Part shown: in pieces, positions 26,041 to 36,205 of the stretch
Layout of the letters: every line of letters begins with the position of its first letter
Position numbering within the stretch: position 1 is the first letter of the stretch
Assembly: GCF_003461955.1 (NCBI RefSeq)
Contig: NZ_QTYB01000004.1
Location: forward strand, 62,001 to 126,000
DNA length: 64,000 nt
Origin: Ruminococcus sp. AM36-2AA
GTDB lineage: Bacteria; Bacillota; Clostridia; Lachnospirales; Lachnospiraceae
Direction of reading: 5' to 3'
The notes under the pieces: model-generated
What the model was told of the DNA's origin: nothing
Seen by the model: only the letters and a program-made list of their open reading frames with translations
Database searches by the model: none
Translations under genes and position numbers: made by a program

Positions 26041-26652
26041 TTAATCCTCTGTAGCTGCCGGTTCAGCAAGTCCGGTCAACTCGTCGATCAGTGCCCATAT
26101 CTCGTCTCTTCCCTGCTTGGTTTCTGCAGAAAAAGGAAGGATTTTTCCTTCTTTCGGAAGGCCCAGTCCAATACGGATCTCCTTGAGGCTTTTTGCCACC
26201 TGGCTGCGTTTCAGTTTATCAAGTTTGGTTGCGATGATCACCGGCTCATATCCATTGTGGCAGATCCAGTCATACATCTGCTTGTCATTGGCAGAAGGTT
26301 TGTGGCGGATATCCACCAGAAGAAAAACTGCACGGAGCTCTTTGGAATTGTGAAGATAGCCCTCGATCATTTTTCCCCATTTTTCCTTCTCTGCCGCGGA
26401 AACCTTGGCATAGCCGTAGCCTGGCAGGTCTACGAGATACATTGCTTCATTGATATTATAAAAATTGATGGTCTGTGTTTTTCCAGGCTGTGCACTGGTT
26501 CTTGCCAGGGCCTTGCGGTTCATCAGACCATTGATCAGGGAGGATTTCCCTACATTTGATTTTCCCGCAAAAGCTACCTCCGGCCTTCCTGTGTCCGGGA
26601 TCTTGCTTGTGATTCCGCAGACAATATCCAGTGATACGTTTTTGATTACCAT
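26041..26652 (-). CDS. engB: Ribosome biogenesis GTPase YsxC/EngB
   Basis: 203 residues. The GTPase motifs are [10 protein letters not shown] (G1), [12 protein letters not shown] (G3) and TKLDKLK (G4). This family helps mature the 50S subunit and is usually essential. It follows lon after about 70 bp that contain a hairpin, a common Firmicute arrangement. Confidence 0.95.
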   Translation of the reverse strand: MVIKNVSLDIVCGITSKIPDTGRPEVAFAGKSNVGKSSLINGLMNRKALARTSAQPGKTQTINFYNINEAMYLVDLPGYGYAKVSAAEKEKWGKMIEGYLHNSKELRAVFLLVDIRHKPSANDKQMYDWICHNGYEPVIIATKLDKLKRSQVAKSLKEIRIGLGLPKEGKILPFSAETKQGRDEIWALIDELTGLAEPAATED

Positions 26653-26675
26653 TCGTTGTTCCTCCCTTTTCTCGG

Positions 26676-26711
26676 AAAAGCCCTGTCCTGAAAAACAGGG
26701 CAGGGTTTTTT
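26676..26711. terminator. Hairpin between lon and engB
   Basis: GCCCTGTCCTG pairs with CAGGGCAGGG across an AAAAA loop. The better T-run (TTTTTT) faces the plus strand; the minus-strand tail is CTTTTCC. It may reduce read-through from lon into engB. Confidence 0.5.
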
Positions 26712-26721
26712 CTGTTTTTGT

Positions 26722-29034
26722 CTATGCAAGAGCTTCACCAAGAACTTCTTTCATATTGTCCACAAACTGGATATTCAGCCCCTGGATGATCTCTTTATCC
26801 ATCTCCTCAATATCCGGACGGTTTTTCTCCGGAACAAGGACTTCTTTTATCTTTGCGTATTTGGCTGCAAGCAGCTTCTCTTTCAGTCCACCGATTGGAA
26901 GCACGCGGCCTCTTAAGGTGATCTCACCGGTCATGGCAAGATCCGCACGCACCGGTTTTTCGATAATTGCGGACAGCATGGCAGTTGCCATGGTTATACC
27001 TGCGGACGGGCCGTCTTTTGGAACAGCACCTTCCGGGATATGTACATGCATATCATGTTTCTGGAAAAATTCCGGATCGATCTTATACTGATCTGCTACA
27101 GAACGGATATAGCTGATGCCTGCCTGTGCAGATTCTTTCATCACATCGCCCAACTGTCCGGTGAGAAGCAGTTCTCCTTTTCCAGGCATGATGTTGACCT
27201 CGATCTGAAGGGTATCGCCGCCTACCTGTGTCCAGGCAAGGCCACGGGCAATTCCGATCTCATCCTTCTCATTGGCCATCAGATAGTTATATCGTTCTTT
27301 GCCAAGGAATTTGGAGATATTTCTGGATGTGACCACAACTTTATCCTTGCCTTCTTCCATAAGCGCACGTGCGGTCTTCCGGCAGATGCGTCCGATATTT
27401 CTCTCCAGGGAACGGACTCCGGCTTCCTTGGTATAGTTGTTGATCAACTTACCGAGAGCTGCCGGCTGGATCACCAGTTTTCCTTCCGGAATCCCGTTGA
27501 TCTCCATCTGTTTCGGAATCAGATGTTCCCTTGCAATATGTTCCTTCTCATTCTCCGTATAGCCTGGAATTTCCATCAGTTCCATACGGTCAAGAAGAGG
27601 TCTCGGGATTCCCTGTACGTCATTGGCCGTTGCAATAAACAGTACTTCGGAAAGATCCTGAGGGATCTCCACATAGTGATCGTTGAACTTACTGTTCTGC
27701 TCCGGATCAAGGACTTCCAGAAGTGCCGCAGAAGTGTCTCCCTTATAGTCACTGCTGGTCTTGTCGATCTCGTCAAGAAGCATCAGCGGATTGCTGACTC
27801 CGGCTTCTTTCAATGCAACCGTGATCCTTCCGGGCATGGCGCCGACGTAGGTCTTTCTGTGTCCACGGATCTCCGCTTCATCACGGACACCGCCGAGACA
27901 GATGCGGACGTATTTTTTGTTCATGGCCTCCGCCACAGAACGGGCAATGGAAGTTTTTCCGGTTCCGGGAGGTCCCACCAGGCAGAGGATCGGGCTCTTT
28001 CCCTTGTGGGTCAGTTTCCGGACCGCAAGAAATTCCATGATACGCTCTTTAACATCTTTCAGTCCATAGTGGCCTTCTTCCAGTACTTTCCATGCATTCT
28101 CAAGATCCTCGGAATCCTCGGATTTCTTATTCCACGGAAGTGCAAGAACAGTCTCCAGATAGCCTCTCTGTACCGTTGCCTCCGCTGCACTGGCTGCCAT
28201 TCCTTTAAAACGGCTGATCTCCTTGGAAATCTTCTCTTTTACTTCATCGGATGCATCCAGCTCTTTCAGCTGTTTCTTAAACTCCTCGATATCATCTGCA
28301 GTATTATCCTCACCCAGTTCTTCACGGATAGTTTTGAGCTGTTCACGGAGGATATACTCTCTCTGATTCTTATCAATATGGGATTTCACCTTGCGCTGGA
28401 GATCTTTGGTGATATGGATCACTTCGATCTCGCTGCCAAGAAGTGCTCCCAGGATCTCATAACGGTCATTCAGAGACACTGCTTCCAGAAGCTTCTGCTT
28501 GTTCTGATAGGACATCGGAAGGTTCACCGCAATCTGGTCGATGGTCTCCTTAACATCCTCAATGGTCATGATCTGTGTTACCAGATCTTTGCTTATCTTT
28601 CCGCTCTCTCTGCAATATCTCTGGAAAAGTTCCCGGATGCTGCGAAGCATGGCATCTTTCACCGGTTCCGGATACTCCTCTTCCTGGGCGGTAACGATCT
28701 CACATTCCGCTTTCAGGTAGGGTCCTTCCTGCTCCAGGCTCAGTATTTCAGCTCTGTCCAGTCCTTCTACCAGAACCCGGTAAAGATCCTGCGGAAGTTT
28801 CACCACCTGCTTGATGTATGCAATGGTTCCTACCCGATACAGATCATCAAGTTCCGGTGTTTCCACTTCCGGGTCCTTCTGTGTCAGCAGAAAGACCTTC
28901 TGGTCATGGAGCATGGCTGCTTCCACGGCACGGATGGATTTCTCTCTGCTCACATCAAAGTGTACGATCATCTCCGGAAGGACCGTAGTCCCACGTAGAG
29001 CAATCATTGGCATTATATTGACCTGATTTGTCAT
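26722..29034 (-). CDS. lon: ATP-dependent protease Lon
   Basis: 770 residues. An N-terminal substrate-binding LON domain (MIALRGTTVLPEMIVHFDVS) and coiled coil precede the AAA+ module (Walker A GPPGTGKTS, Walker B LMLLDEIDK). The C-terminal protease domain has the Ser-Lys dyad Ser677 (PKDGPSAG) and Lys720 (GGLKEK). It degrades misfolded and regulatory proteins. It is part of the tig-clpP-clpX-lon quality-control cluster, 17 bp after clpX. Confidence 0.97.
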   Translation of the reverse strand: MTNQVNIMPMIALRGTTVLPEMIVHFDVSREKSIRAVEAAMLHDQKVFLLTQKDPEVETPELDDLYRVGTIAYIKQVVKLPQDLYRVLVEGLDRAEILSLEQEGPYLKAECEIVTAQEEEYPEPVKDAMLRSIRELFQRYCRESGKISKDLVTQIMTIEDVKETIDQIAVNLPMSYQNKQKLLEAVSLNDRYEILGALLGSEIEVIHITKDLQRKVKSHIDKNQREYILREQLKTIREELGEDNTADDIEEFKKQLKELDASDEVKEKISKEISRFKGMAASAAEATVQRGYLETVLALPWNKKSEDSEDLENAWKVLEEGHYGLKDVKERIMEFLAVRKLTHKGKSPILCLVGPPGTGKTSIARSVAEAMNKKYVRICLGGVRDEAEIRGHRKTYVGAMPGRITVALKEAGVSNPLMLLDEIDKTSSDYKGDTSAALLEVLDPEQNSKFNDHYVEIPQDLSEVLFIATANDVQGIPRPLLDRMELMEIPGYTENEKEHIAREHLIPKQMEINGIPEGKLVIQPAALGKLINNYTKEAGVRSLERNIGRICRKTARALMEEGKDKVVVTSRNISKFLGKERYNYLMANEKDEIGIARGLAWTQVGGDTLQIEVNIMPGKGELLLTGQLGDVMKESAQAGISYIRSVADQYKIDPEFFQKHDMHVHIPEGAVPKDGPSAGITMATAMLSAIIEKPVRADLAMTGEITLRGRVLPIGGLKEKLLAAKYAKIKEVLVPEKNRPDIEEMDKEIIQGLNIQFVDNMKEVLGEALA

Positions 29035-29051
29035 TTATGTCATTCCCTTCA

Positions 29052-30365
29052 TCAAGCTGTTTCCGGCTTGCCTTTCTTTCTCGAACGGGATGTTTTGTGT
29101 CCTGCTTTCTTGGCAGGAGACTTGGCCTCCCCGTGGATGATCTCCGGCTCTCCGGTTCCCTCCACTGCCTCTTTTGTGACGATACATTTACGGATGGTAT
29201 CGTCAGAAGGTGTCTTGTACATCAGATCCATCAGGGTATGCTCCATGATGGCACGAAGTCCTCTGGCACCTGTTTTTCTCTCAAGAGATTTCCGGGCAAC
29301 TGTCTCAAGTGCCTCATCCTGGAACTCAAGTTCCACACCGTCCAGCTCAAAAAGCTTGTCATACTGCTTGGTGAGGGAGTTCTTAGGCTCTTTTAAGATT
29401 CGGATCAGTGCTTCTTCATCCAGGGAATCCAGTGTCACAACAACCGGAACTCGTCCGATAAACTCCGGGATCAGACCGAATTTGATAAAGTCTTCCGGCA
29501 TAACTTCTTTCAGGACTTCGCCTACATTGCGGTCTTCCTTCTCAGAAACCTCTGCTCCAAAACCAATGGACTTGGTATCCTGTCTTGCCTCGATGATCTT
29601 CTCCAGTCCGTCAAAAGCACCACCGCAGATGAACAGGATGTTTGTCGTATCGATCTGGATAAACTCCTGATGCGGATGCTTTCTTCCGCCCTGCGGCGGA
29701 ACACTTGCAACGGTTCCTTCCAGGATCTTCAGAAGTGCCTGCTGTACGCCCTCACCGGACACATCTCTGGTAATGGAAGTGTTCTCGGATTTTCTTGTGA
29801 TCTTGTCGATCTCATCAATATAGATGATTCCGTACTGCGCACGTTCAATATCGTAATCTGCTGCCTGAATGATCTTCAGAAGAATATTCTCAACATCCTC
29901 GCCAACATAGCCTGCCTCTGTGAGAGTAGTGGCATCTGCGATGGCAAAAGGAACATTCAGAAGTCTCGCCAGTGTCTGTGCAAGAAGTGTCTTACCGGAA
30001 CCTGTAGGACCAAGCATCAGGATATTACTCTTCTGCAGCTCAACGTCCAGATTTCTGGAAGCAAGAATTCTCTTGTAATGATTGTAAACAGCCACAGAAA
30101 GTGCCTTCTTGGCATCGTCCTGACCAATGACATATTCATCCAGGATACTGTGGATCTCTTCCGGTTTCAGAAGGTTGATCCCTGTTTCGTAATCTGCTTC
30201 ATGATCATACATATTGAATTCTTCTTCCATGATCTCGGAACAGATACCGATACATTCATCACAAATATACGCTCCATCCGGACCTGCGATCAGTTTCCGT
30301 ACCTGGTCTTCGGTCTTATGGCAAAAGGAGCATCTTACCTTTCCTTCTCTTACTTTATCTGCCAT
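29052..30365 (-). CDS. clpX: ATP-dependent Clp protease ATPase subunit ClpX
   Basis: Start at 30365 (MADKVREGK), giving 437 residues; the frame extends upstream without a site. The zinc-binding domain has Cys12, Cys15, Cys35 and Cys38. AAA+ motifs are [18 protein letters not shown] and the Arg finger region. The IGF loop for ClpP docking is present ([10 protein letters not shown]). It unfolds substrates for ClpP. A Lys-rich tail ([15 protein letters not shown]) extends the C-terminus. Confidence 0.96.
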   Translation of the reverse strand: MADKVREGKVRCSFCHKTEDQVRKLIAGPDGAYICDECIGICSEIMEEEFNMYDHEADYETGINLLKPEEIHSILDEYVIGQDDAKKALSVAVYNHYKRILASRNLDVELQKSNILMLGPTGSGKTLLAQTLARLLNVPFAIADATTLTEAGYVGEDVENILLKIIQAADYDIERAQYGIIYIDEIDKITRKSENTSITRDVSGEGVQQALLKILEGTVASVPPQGGRKHPHQEFIQIDTTNILFICGGAFDGLEKIIEARQDTKSIGFGAEVSEKEDRNVGEVLKEVMPEDFIKFGLIPEFIGRVPVVVTLDSLDEEALIRILKEPKNSLTKQYDKLFELDGVELEFQDEALETVARKSLERKTGARGLRAIMEHTLMDLMYKTPSDDTIRKCIVTKEAVEGTGEPEIIHGEAKSPAKKAGHKTSRSRKKGKPETA

Positions 30366-30438
30366 ATCTTTTTGTTTCCTTTCTAAACGTAAATGTCCGT
30401 CTCCCGCAGACATTTAAAATTCCTTTTTAAAGCAAGAT

Positions 30439-30466
30439 AAGACTCCTGTGTCTTTACAGGAGTCTT
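30439..30466. terminator. Hairpin between clpP and clpX
   Basis: AAGACTCCTGT (30439-30449) pairs with ACAGGAGTCTT (30456-30466). It lies 11 bp beyond the clpP stop. The minus-strand T-run is poor, so it may only attenuate read-through or protect the clpP mRNA end. Confidence 0.5.
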
Positions 30467-30476
30467 TTCTTACGCA

Positions 30477-31058
30477 TTATTTGTGGACTACAACACCATC
30501 GATCAGACCATATGCCTTCGCTTCTTCTGCTGTCATATAGTTATCACGGTCAGTATCTTTCTCCACAATCTCAAGAGGCTGTCCGGTATTCGCGGAAAGA
30601 ATTTCGTTCAGCTTCTTTTTGGTTTTTGCGATCTGGTCAGCTACGATCTGGATCTCTGTAGCCTGCCCCTGTGCACCGCCTGATGGCTGGTGGATCATGA
30701 TCGTTGAATTCGGCAGTGCGTATCTCTTGCCTTTGGCACCGGAAGACAGGAGGAAAGCTCCCATGCTGGCTGCCATTCCAAGGCAGATTGTAGATACATC
30801 ACACTTGATATACTGCATCGTATCATAGATCGCCATTCCGGCAGTTACAGAACCACCCGGGCTGTTGATATAAAGCTGGATATCCTTGGAAGGATCTTCT
30901 GCTTCCAGGAAGAGAAGCTGTGCAACGATCAGGTTCGCACTGACATCGTTAACCTCTTCTCCAAGGAAAATGATTCGGTCCTTAAGAAGTCTTGAATAGA
31001 TATCGTAACTTCTTTCTCCTCTGCTGGTCTGCTCAATGACGTAAGGTACTAAACTCAT
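30477..31058 (-). CDS. clpP: ATP-dependent Clp protease proteolytic subunit ClpP
   Basis: Start at 31058 ([10 protein letters not shown]) with GGAGGG upstream, giving 193 residues. Catalytic Ser98 (GMAASMG) and His123 (MIHQPSGG) are in place. Serine protease forming a tetradecamer with ClpX. Lies 24 bp after tig. Confidence 0.97.
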   Translation of the reverse strand: MSLVPYVIEQTSRGERSYDIYSRLLKDRIIFLGEEVNDVSANLIVAQLLFLEAEDPSKDIQLYINSPGGSVTAGMAIYDTMQYIKCDVSTICLGMAASMGAFLLSSGAKGKRYALPNSTIMIHQPSGGAQGQATEIQIVADQIAKTKKKLNEILSANTGQPLEIVEKDTDRDNYMTAEEAKAYGLIDGVVVHK

Positions 31059-31082
31059 TTTGCCCTCCATTTCCGAGGTTTA

Positions 31083-32369
31083 TTACGCCTCTACAGCTGC
31101 ATCGGCAACTAATGTAACAGCTTTCTGAACAGCCATATCTTTCTTCATCTGCTCCATCTCGTTCTCACCGATGAGATCTTTTAATTTGTCTGCTTCCATC
31201 TTGTACATCTCTGCCATCTTGGAGATCTCTTCGTTAACCTCTTCCTCTGTTGGCTGGATGTTCTCTACCTCAGCGATCTTCTCAAGAACCAGTCTTGTCT
31301 GGATTCTCTTAAGAGCCTGTGGCTTCATGTCTTCCATCATCTTCTCAACGCTCTGACCTGTAAACTGGAAGTACTGCTCCATGGAAAGACCCTGGGACTG
31401 CATTCTTCTTGCGAAGTCGTCAAGCATCTGACGTGTCTGAGTCTCGATCATTGCCTCCGGAATATCCATCTGGGCATTCTCGATCACTTTATCTACTGCT
31501 GCGTCCTCTTTTGCACGACGAGCATCTTCTGCTTTTTTCTCTGTCAGGTTCTTCTTAACGTCTTCTTTGTACTCAGCAAGTGTATCAAACTCAGATACAT
31601 CTTTAGCGAAGTCATCGTCAAGCTCCGGAAGCTCTTTCGCTTCGATCTTCTTAACGTCGCACTGGAATACTGCTTCCTTACCAGCGAGCTCTTTTGCCTG
31701 ATACTCCTCAGGGAATGTTACTTTAACTTCTACATGGTCACCAGTCTTGGCACCGACAAGCTGCTCCTCAAATCCCGGGATGAATGTGTTGGAACCAAGT
31801 GTCAGCGGATAATCTGTTCCTTTACCGCCCTCGAATGCCTCTCCGTCTACGAAGCCCTCGAAATCGATAGTTGCTGTGTCGCCATTCTCGGCTGCGCGAT
31901 CCTCAACTGTGATCGTTCTGGAGTTCTTCTCCTGCTCTTTCTTAAGCTCTGCCTCAACTTCCTCGTCTGTTACTTCTGTCTCAGACTTCGGAACCTCAAG
32001 TCCTTTATAGTCGCCAAGAGTTACCTCTGGTTTGGTAGCTACTTCTGCTGTAAAGATAAATGGTTTGCCAGGCTCAACCTGTGTTACATCGATCTTAGGC
32101 TGGGAAACGATCTCAAGATCACACTCAGCAAGTGCTTTGCTGTAATGCTCTGGGATCAGAGCGTTAGCAGCATCCTCAAGGAATACTCCCTTACCGTACA
32201 TCTGCTCGATCATTTTTCTAGGAGCTTTTCCTTTACGGAATCCCGGAATGGAAATTCTGCCTTTTGCTTTCTGATATGCGTTCTGCATTGCTTTGTCAAG
32301 ATCCTCGGCGGAAACCTCGATTGTAAGTTTCGCCATGTTTTTCTCCATTTTCTCAACCTGTAAACTCAT
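31083..32369 (-). CDS. tig: Trigger factor
   Basis: 428 residues. The N-terminal ribosome-binding domain has the signature GFRKGKAPRKMIEQMYG. The central FKBP-type prolyl isomerase domain contains NGDTATIDFEGFVDGEAFEGG. The C-terminal chaperone arms are helical. It first meets nascent chains at the ribosome exit. AAGGAGGAACAAGAAAC precedes the start. An extended -10 (TGCTATACT) lies upstream near 32460. Confidence 0.95.
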   Translation of the reverse strand: MSLQVEKMEKNMAKLTIEVSAEDLDKAMQNAYQKAKGRISIPGFRKGKAPRKMIEQMYGKGVFLEDAANALIPEHYSKALAECDLEIVSQPKIDVTQVEPGKPFIFTAEVATKPEVTLGDYKGLEVPKSETEVTDEEVEAELKKEQEKNSRTITVEDRAAENGDTATIDFEGFVDGEAFEGGKGTDYPLTLGSNTFIPGFEEQLVGAKTGDHVEVKVTFPEEYQAKELAGKEAVFQCDVKKIEAKELPELDDDFAKDVSEFDTLAEYKEDVKKNLTEKKAEDARRAKEDAAVDKVIENAQMDIPEAMIETQTRQMLDDFARRMQSQGLSMEQYFQFTGQSVEKMMEDMKPQALKRIQTRLVLEKIAEVENIQPTEEEVNEEISKMAEMYKMEADKLKDLIGENEMEQMKKDMAVQKAVTLVADAAVEA

Positions 32370-32610
32370 GTTTCTTGTTCCTCCTTAATTATATCGAGTA
32401 AATACCTTATTATATAAATAGTTAACACTCGCATTTTATATATTTACAGTCATTTCTGTAGTATAGCATAATCACTGTAAAAACGCCAGTATTTTTTTCG
32501 CCATATATGGCTCTTATACCGCTGTAAATCCCCTGTTTTCCGTAAAAATCCCGTTCAGAAGCAGTGCAGCTCTTCTGGTTTTCCTTCTTAACCGCAAAAA
32601 CAGCTCTTCT

Positions 32611-33174
32611 TTAGTAAAAAATCTCTGTTGAATATACTACAGACTCTGCGATTTCCTCGGCTTTTGCTCTTCCCTCCAGCTGACGGATCAGAGAAAGACT
32701 GAAATCAATGGCTGTTCCAAGACCTCTGCTGGTAGTCACATTTCCGTCCACTACTACCGGCTCCAGGGAAGTTCTGGCGCTTGTAAGCTGCTCCATTACA
32801 GATGGATAAGATGTGGCATTTCTGCCTTTGAGGAAGCCAAGTCTCTCGAATACACCCGGAGCTGCACAGATAGCTGCCACCTTGCCGCCTTTCTGGTAAA
32901 ATGATGTGAGAAGCCCGGTCAGCGGTTTGTATTCCTCCAGATATTTTGTTCCTGGCATTCCTCCCGGGATCACAAGCATGTCCGCATCAGAGAAATCACA
33001 CTCTGAAAATGTGCAGTCTGTAAGAATATTGATTCCGTGAGAGGTTCTGATCTCTCTGGTCTCTTTAATAGATACTGTCTGGATGTCGATTCCTGCTCTC
33101 CGCATCAGATCTACCACAGTCAGTCCCTCGATATCTTCAAATCCGTCTGCGAAAAAAATATATACTTTGCTCAT
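32611..33174 (-). CDS. DJ-1/PfpI family protein (YajL/ThiJ type)
   Basis: 187 residues. The nucleophile-elbow Cys is in AAICAAPGVFERLG, and the acidic partner is at the N-terminus (VYIFFADGFEDIEGLTVVD, Glu of the FEDIE segment). Members act as glyoxalase-like deglycases, redox-responsive chaperones or peptidases; the exact activity cannot be read here. Monocistronic, divergent from the CYTH gene. Confidence 0.87.
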   Translation of the reverse strand: MSKVYIFFADGFEDIEGLTVVDLMRRAGIDIQTVSIKETREIRTSHGINILTDCTFSECDFSDADMLVIPGGMPGTKYLEEYKPLTGLLTSFYQKGGKVAAICAAPGVFERLGFLKGRNATSYPSVMEQLTSARTSLEPVVVDGNVTTSRGLGTAIDFSLSLIRQLEGRAKAEEIAESVVYSTEIFY

Positions 33175-33350
33175 AATGTTTTCCGTCCTTTCTTTTTATA
33201 TTATTCCGGTGCTGTCCGGAGGTTTTTCCATTCCCTTTCATAATGCTTTTTTCCATAAAAAATGTCAAGAAAATTTGCAGGGTAAGTCCGTTGCAAATTA
33301 TATTTTTTTCATGTAAACTGAGGGCAGTATATTTACAGGAGGAATCGGTT

Positions 33351-33803
33351 ATGGAAATTGAGCGTAAATTTCTTATTAAAAAAGAAAATCTGCCGGAAAA
33401 CCTGGCTTCTTATCCCTGCCATCGAATCGAGCAGGGTTATCTCTGCACCTCACCGGTGGTCCGCATCCGAAGACAGGACGATGACTATTTTCTCACTTAT
33501 AAATCCAAAGGACTGATGAGCCGTGAGGAATATAATCTTCCGCTCACCGCAGAAGCTTATGAACACCTGAAACCCAAGGCAGATGGAATCCTCATCACAA
33601 AAGACCGCTACGTGATCCCGGAAAAAGGCGGACTTTTTATCGAACTGGATATCTTTCACGGAGAATATGAGGGCGTTCTTCTGGCTGAAGTGGAATTTCC
33701 CACAGAGGAAGCAGCCAATGCCTACACCGCGCCGGAATGGTTCGGTGAAGATGTGACTTATTCTACAAAATATCATAACAGCACTATGAGCCAGGGCTGG
33801 TAA
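33351..33803 (+). CDS. CYTH domain protein (triphosphate tunnel metalloenzyme)
   Basis: Start at 33351 after ACAGGAGG; 150 residues. The N-terminal EIERKFLIKK is the ExExK signature of the CYTH family, followed by GYLCTSPVVRIRRQ and YFLTYKSKG with the basic and acidic tunnel residues (ELDIF, LAEVEFPTEE). Members hydrolyse inorganic triphosphate or make cAMP. In Gram-positive bacteria triphosphatase is more likely; this is inference. Confidence 0.85.
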   Translation: MEIERKFLIKKENLPENLASYPCHRIEQGYLCTSPVVRIRRQDDDYFLTYKSKGLMSREEYNLPLTAEAYEHLKPKADGILITKDRYVIPEKGGLFIELDIFHGEYEGVLLAEVEFPTEEAANAYTAPEWFGEDVTYSTKYHNSTMSQGW

Positions 33804-33880
33804 ATGCGATCGCTGTTTGCAGATGCTGCCAGCTCTCAATACCATTGCTGTCACTCCGTGGCCTGTATCTGAAATCACAC

Positions 33881-33908
33881 TTGTATTTCTCATTTGCAGT
33901 GCTATAAT
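33881..33908 (+). promoter_or_regulatory. tRNA-Gly promoter
   Basis: TTGTAT (33881-33886), a 16-bp spacer and TATAAT (33903-33908), with transcription expected to start about five bases before the tRNA. Confidence 0.65.
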
Positions 33909-33919
33909 TAGTGATGCAG

Positions 33920-33990
<71 letters not shown>

Positions 33991-34003
33991 TTCATTGCCA
34001 AAG

Positions 34004-34034
34004 AAGGCACGCGAGTCAGGCGTGTCTTTTTTTA
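34004..34034 (+). terminator. Terminator of the tRNA-Gly transcript
   Basis: AAGGCACGC pairs with GCGTGTCTT and is followed by TTTTTT. It lies just before the proC ribosome site, so it separates the tRNA from proC or attenuates read-through into it. Confidence 0.8.
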
Positions 34035-34060
34035 TAAATGATTTTAAGGAGGATTTTATT

Positions 34061-34855
34061 ATGAAGATCGGATTTATCGGATGTGGAAATATGGGTTCTG
34101 CCATGATCGGCGGTATTCTCCGTCAGGGGATTTTTTCCAAAGAGGACATCATTGTTTCCAACCTTACCCCCGAGGGAAAAGCACGCAGTGAAAAAAATCT
34201 CGGCGTTGTCACCACTCTGGATAACAAGGAGGTCGTCAGATCTGCAAAAACTGTTGTTCTTGCCGTAAAGCCTCAGTTTTATGAGGAGGTTCTGGACGAA
34301 GTCCACGACAGCCTTACTGAAGAACACACCATTATCGGCATTGCCCCAGGCAAAACCCTTGCATGGCTGGAAGAAAAGGCCGGTCTTCCTCTGAAAGTTG
34401 TCCGTTTTATGCCTAATACCCCGGCGCAGGTCGGTGAGGGAATGACTGCTGTATGTGCCAATGAACGGGTTTCACAGGAGGAACTTGCTGAGATTCTTAA
34501 GATCACAGACAGCTTCGGATGTACGGAAGTGATCCCGGAACGTCTGATGGATGCGGCCGGTGCTGTAGGTGGCTGTGCACCGGCTTATGTGTTTATGTTC
34601 ATCGAAGCTATGGCTGATGCCGCTGTCAGCCAGGGAATGCCTCGTAAACAGGCCTACAAGTTCGCTTCCCAGACTGTTCTTGGCAGTGCAAAAATGGTTC
34701 TGGAAACCGGACGTCATCCGGGAGACCTGAAAGACATGGTCTGCTCCCCTGCCGGAACTACCATCGAGGGTGTACGTACCCTGGAGAAGAATGGTTTCCG
34801 CAGTGCTGTGTTTGAAGCGCTTACTGCTGCTGCTGAGAAGGGTAAAAAATTATAA
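34061..34855 (+). CDS. proC: Pyrroline-5-carboxylate reductase
   Basis: Last step of proline synthesis, reducing pyrroline-5-carboxylate with NAD(P)H. Start at 34061 after AAGGAGG; 264 residues. Rossmann motif GFIGCGNMGSAM, family segments VVRFMPNTPAQVGEGMT and the C-terminal signature DMVCSPAGTTIEGVRTLE are intact. A bidirectional terminator follows. Confidence 0.95.
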   Translation: MKIGFIGCGNMGSAMIGGILRQGIFSKEDIIVSNLTPEGKARSEKNLGVVTTLDNKEVVRSAKTVVLAVKPQFYEEVLDEVHDSLTEEHTIIGIAPGKTLAWLEEKAGLPLKVVRFMPNTPAQVGEGMTAVCANERVSQEELAEILKITDSFGCTEVIPERLMDAAGAVGGCAPAYVFMFIEAMADAAVSQGMPRKQAYKFASQTVLGSAKMVLETGRHPGDLKDMVCSPAGTTIEGVRTLEKNGFRSAVFEALTAAAEKGKKL

Positions 34856-34934
34856 TTTTTTGAAAGCATCTAACGGTCAGGCAGCCAAATATCCTCCGCC
34901 TGATCTGATCAGATTCAGCATTGTTACTGACATG

Positions 34935-34982
34935 AAAAAACTCCGTGTCATTCTGCCGTCATGCAGACTTCACGGAGTTTTT
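34935..34982. terminator. Bidirectional terminator between proC and the aldolase gene
   Basis: AAAAAACTCCGTG (34935-34947) pairs with CACGGAGTTTTT (34971-34982). T-runs on both strands serve two convergent genes. Confidence 0.88.
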
Positions 34983-35078
34983 CTGTCTTATGTCAGCTAT
35001 AGGATCTGATGGGATCTGCAATGCAGCTTCTATTTGCATGCAGGATCATCTCAGCTGTTTTTCTGTCTGCTCATGACT

Positions 35079-36101
35079 TTACAGAAGTTCGATCAGCGCA
35101 TCAATATCCTCCATCTTCGTTCCCCAGCTTGTGGCAAAACGGATCACTGTATGATCTTCATCATATTTCTCCCAGAAATCAAACTGAACTTTTTTGCCCA
35201 GTTCTTCTTTCTTTTTATTTTCCAGAACTACAAACTGCTGGTTTGTGGGAGAATCCAGATATAACTGATAGCCTTTTTCCTGAAGGGCTTTTTTCAGTTT
35301 CATGGCTGTCTCGATGGCATTTTTGCTGATCTTTGTATACAGATCATCGGTAAACAGCGTATCAAACTGAATTCCCAGAAGACGTCCCTTTGCAAGAAGG
35401 GCACCCTGCTGTTTTACCATGGTCATGAAATGCTTCGGAGCTTTTTTCGTAAAAACGACTGCCTCTCCGCAAAGTGCGCCTACCTTGGTTCCACCGATAT
35501 AGAATACATCGGTATATCTGGCGATATCTTCCAGTGTCACATCTGTCTCCGGGCTTACCAGGCCGTAGCCAAGTCTTGCTCCGTCCAGAAACAGTGGAAG
35601 ATCGTATTTATGGCATACCTCGGAGATTTCTTCCAGTTCCTTCTTTGTATAAAGGGTTCCGTACTCGGTCGGATGGGAAATATAGACCATTCCCGGAAAT
35701 ACCATATGCTCATGGTTCGCATCCCCATAAAAGGTTTCCACATAGTCCGTGATGCTCTCTGCGCTGATCTTTCCATTTTTTTCCGGAAGTGTCAGCACTT
35801 TGTGGCCTGTGTATTCAATCGCACCTGCTTCATGACAGCCTACATGACCTGTCTGTGCCGCAAGGACTCCCTCATAACGGTTCAGGACAGATGCGATGAT
35901 CGTTGCATTGGTCTGGGTTCCTCCCACCAGGAAATACACCTCTGCATCCGGACAGCTGCAGGCTTTCCGGATCTTTTCTTTGGCAGAATCGCAGTATTTA
36001 TCCGTGCCGTAACCGGAAAGCTTCTCCATATTGGTTTCCAGAAGTTTCTGCAGGATCGCCGGATGAGCGCCCTCGCAGTAATCATTTACAAAATATAACA
36101 T
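35079..36101 (-). CDS. Low-specificity threonine aldolase / beta-eliminating lyase family
   Basis: Start at 36101 (MLYFVNDYCEG) with GGAG ten bases upstream; 340 residues. PLP-dependent fold type I. The PLP-binding Lys lies in VFYIGGTKVGALCGE and the cofactor Asp in LFLDGARLGYG. Further family blocks are GGTQTNATIIASVL and HVGCHEAGAIE. It would split threonine or allo-threonine to glycine and acetaldehyde. Stand-alone gene. Confidence 0.87.
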   Translation of the reverse strand: MLYFVNDYCEGAHPAILQKLLETNMEKLSGYGTDKYCDSAKEKIRKACSCPDAEVYFLVGGTQTNATIIASVLNRYEGVLAAQTGHVGCHEAGAIEYTGHKVLTLPEKNGKISAESITDYVETFYGDANHEHMVFPGMVYISHPTEYGTLYTKKELEEISEVCHKYDLPLFLDGARLGYGLVSPETDVTLEDIARYTDVFYIGGTKVGALCGEAVVFTKKAPKHFMTMVKQQGALLAKGRLLGIQFDTLFTDDLYTKISKNAIETAMKLKKALQEKGYQLYLDSPTNQQFVVLENKKKEELGKKVQFDFWEKYDEDHTVIRFATSWGTKMEDIDALIELL

Positions 36102-36205
36102 CTCACATGCTCTCCTCATCTGTATTTTTTGCAATCTTTTTTAAGTATAAATCCCGGAAAATGTTTCTGTCAACCGGCATTGCTCTGTATACTTCTGAAG
36201 CTTTT

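Noticed and set aside
27040..28998. A 652-codon plus-strand open frame
   Set aside because: Exactly antisense to lon, which has complete protease and ATPase motifs; the antisense protein has no recognisable domain or ribosome site.
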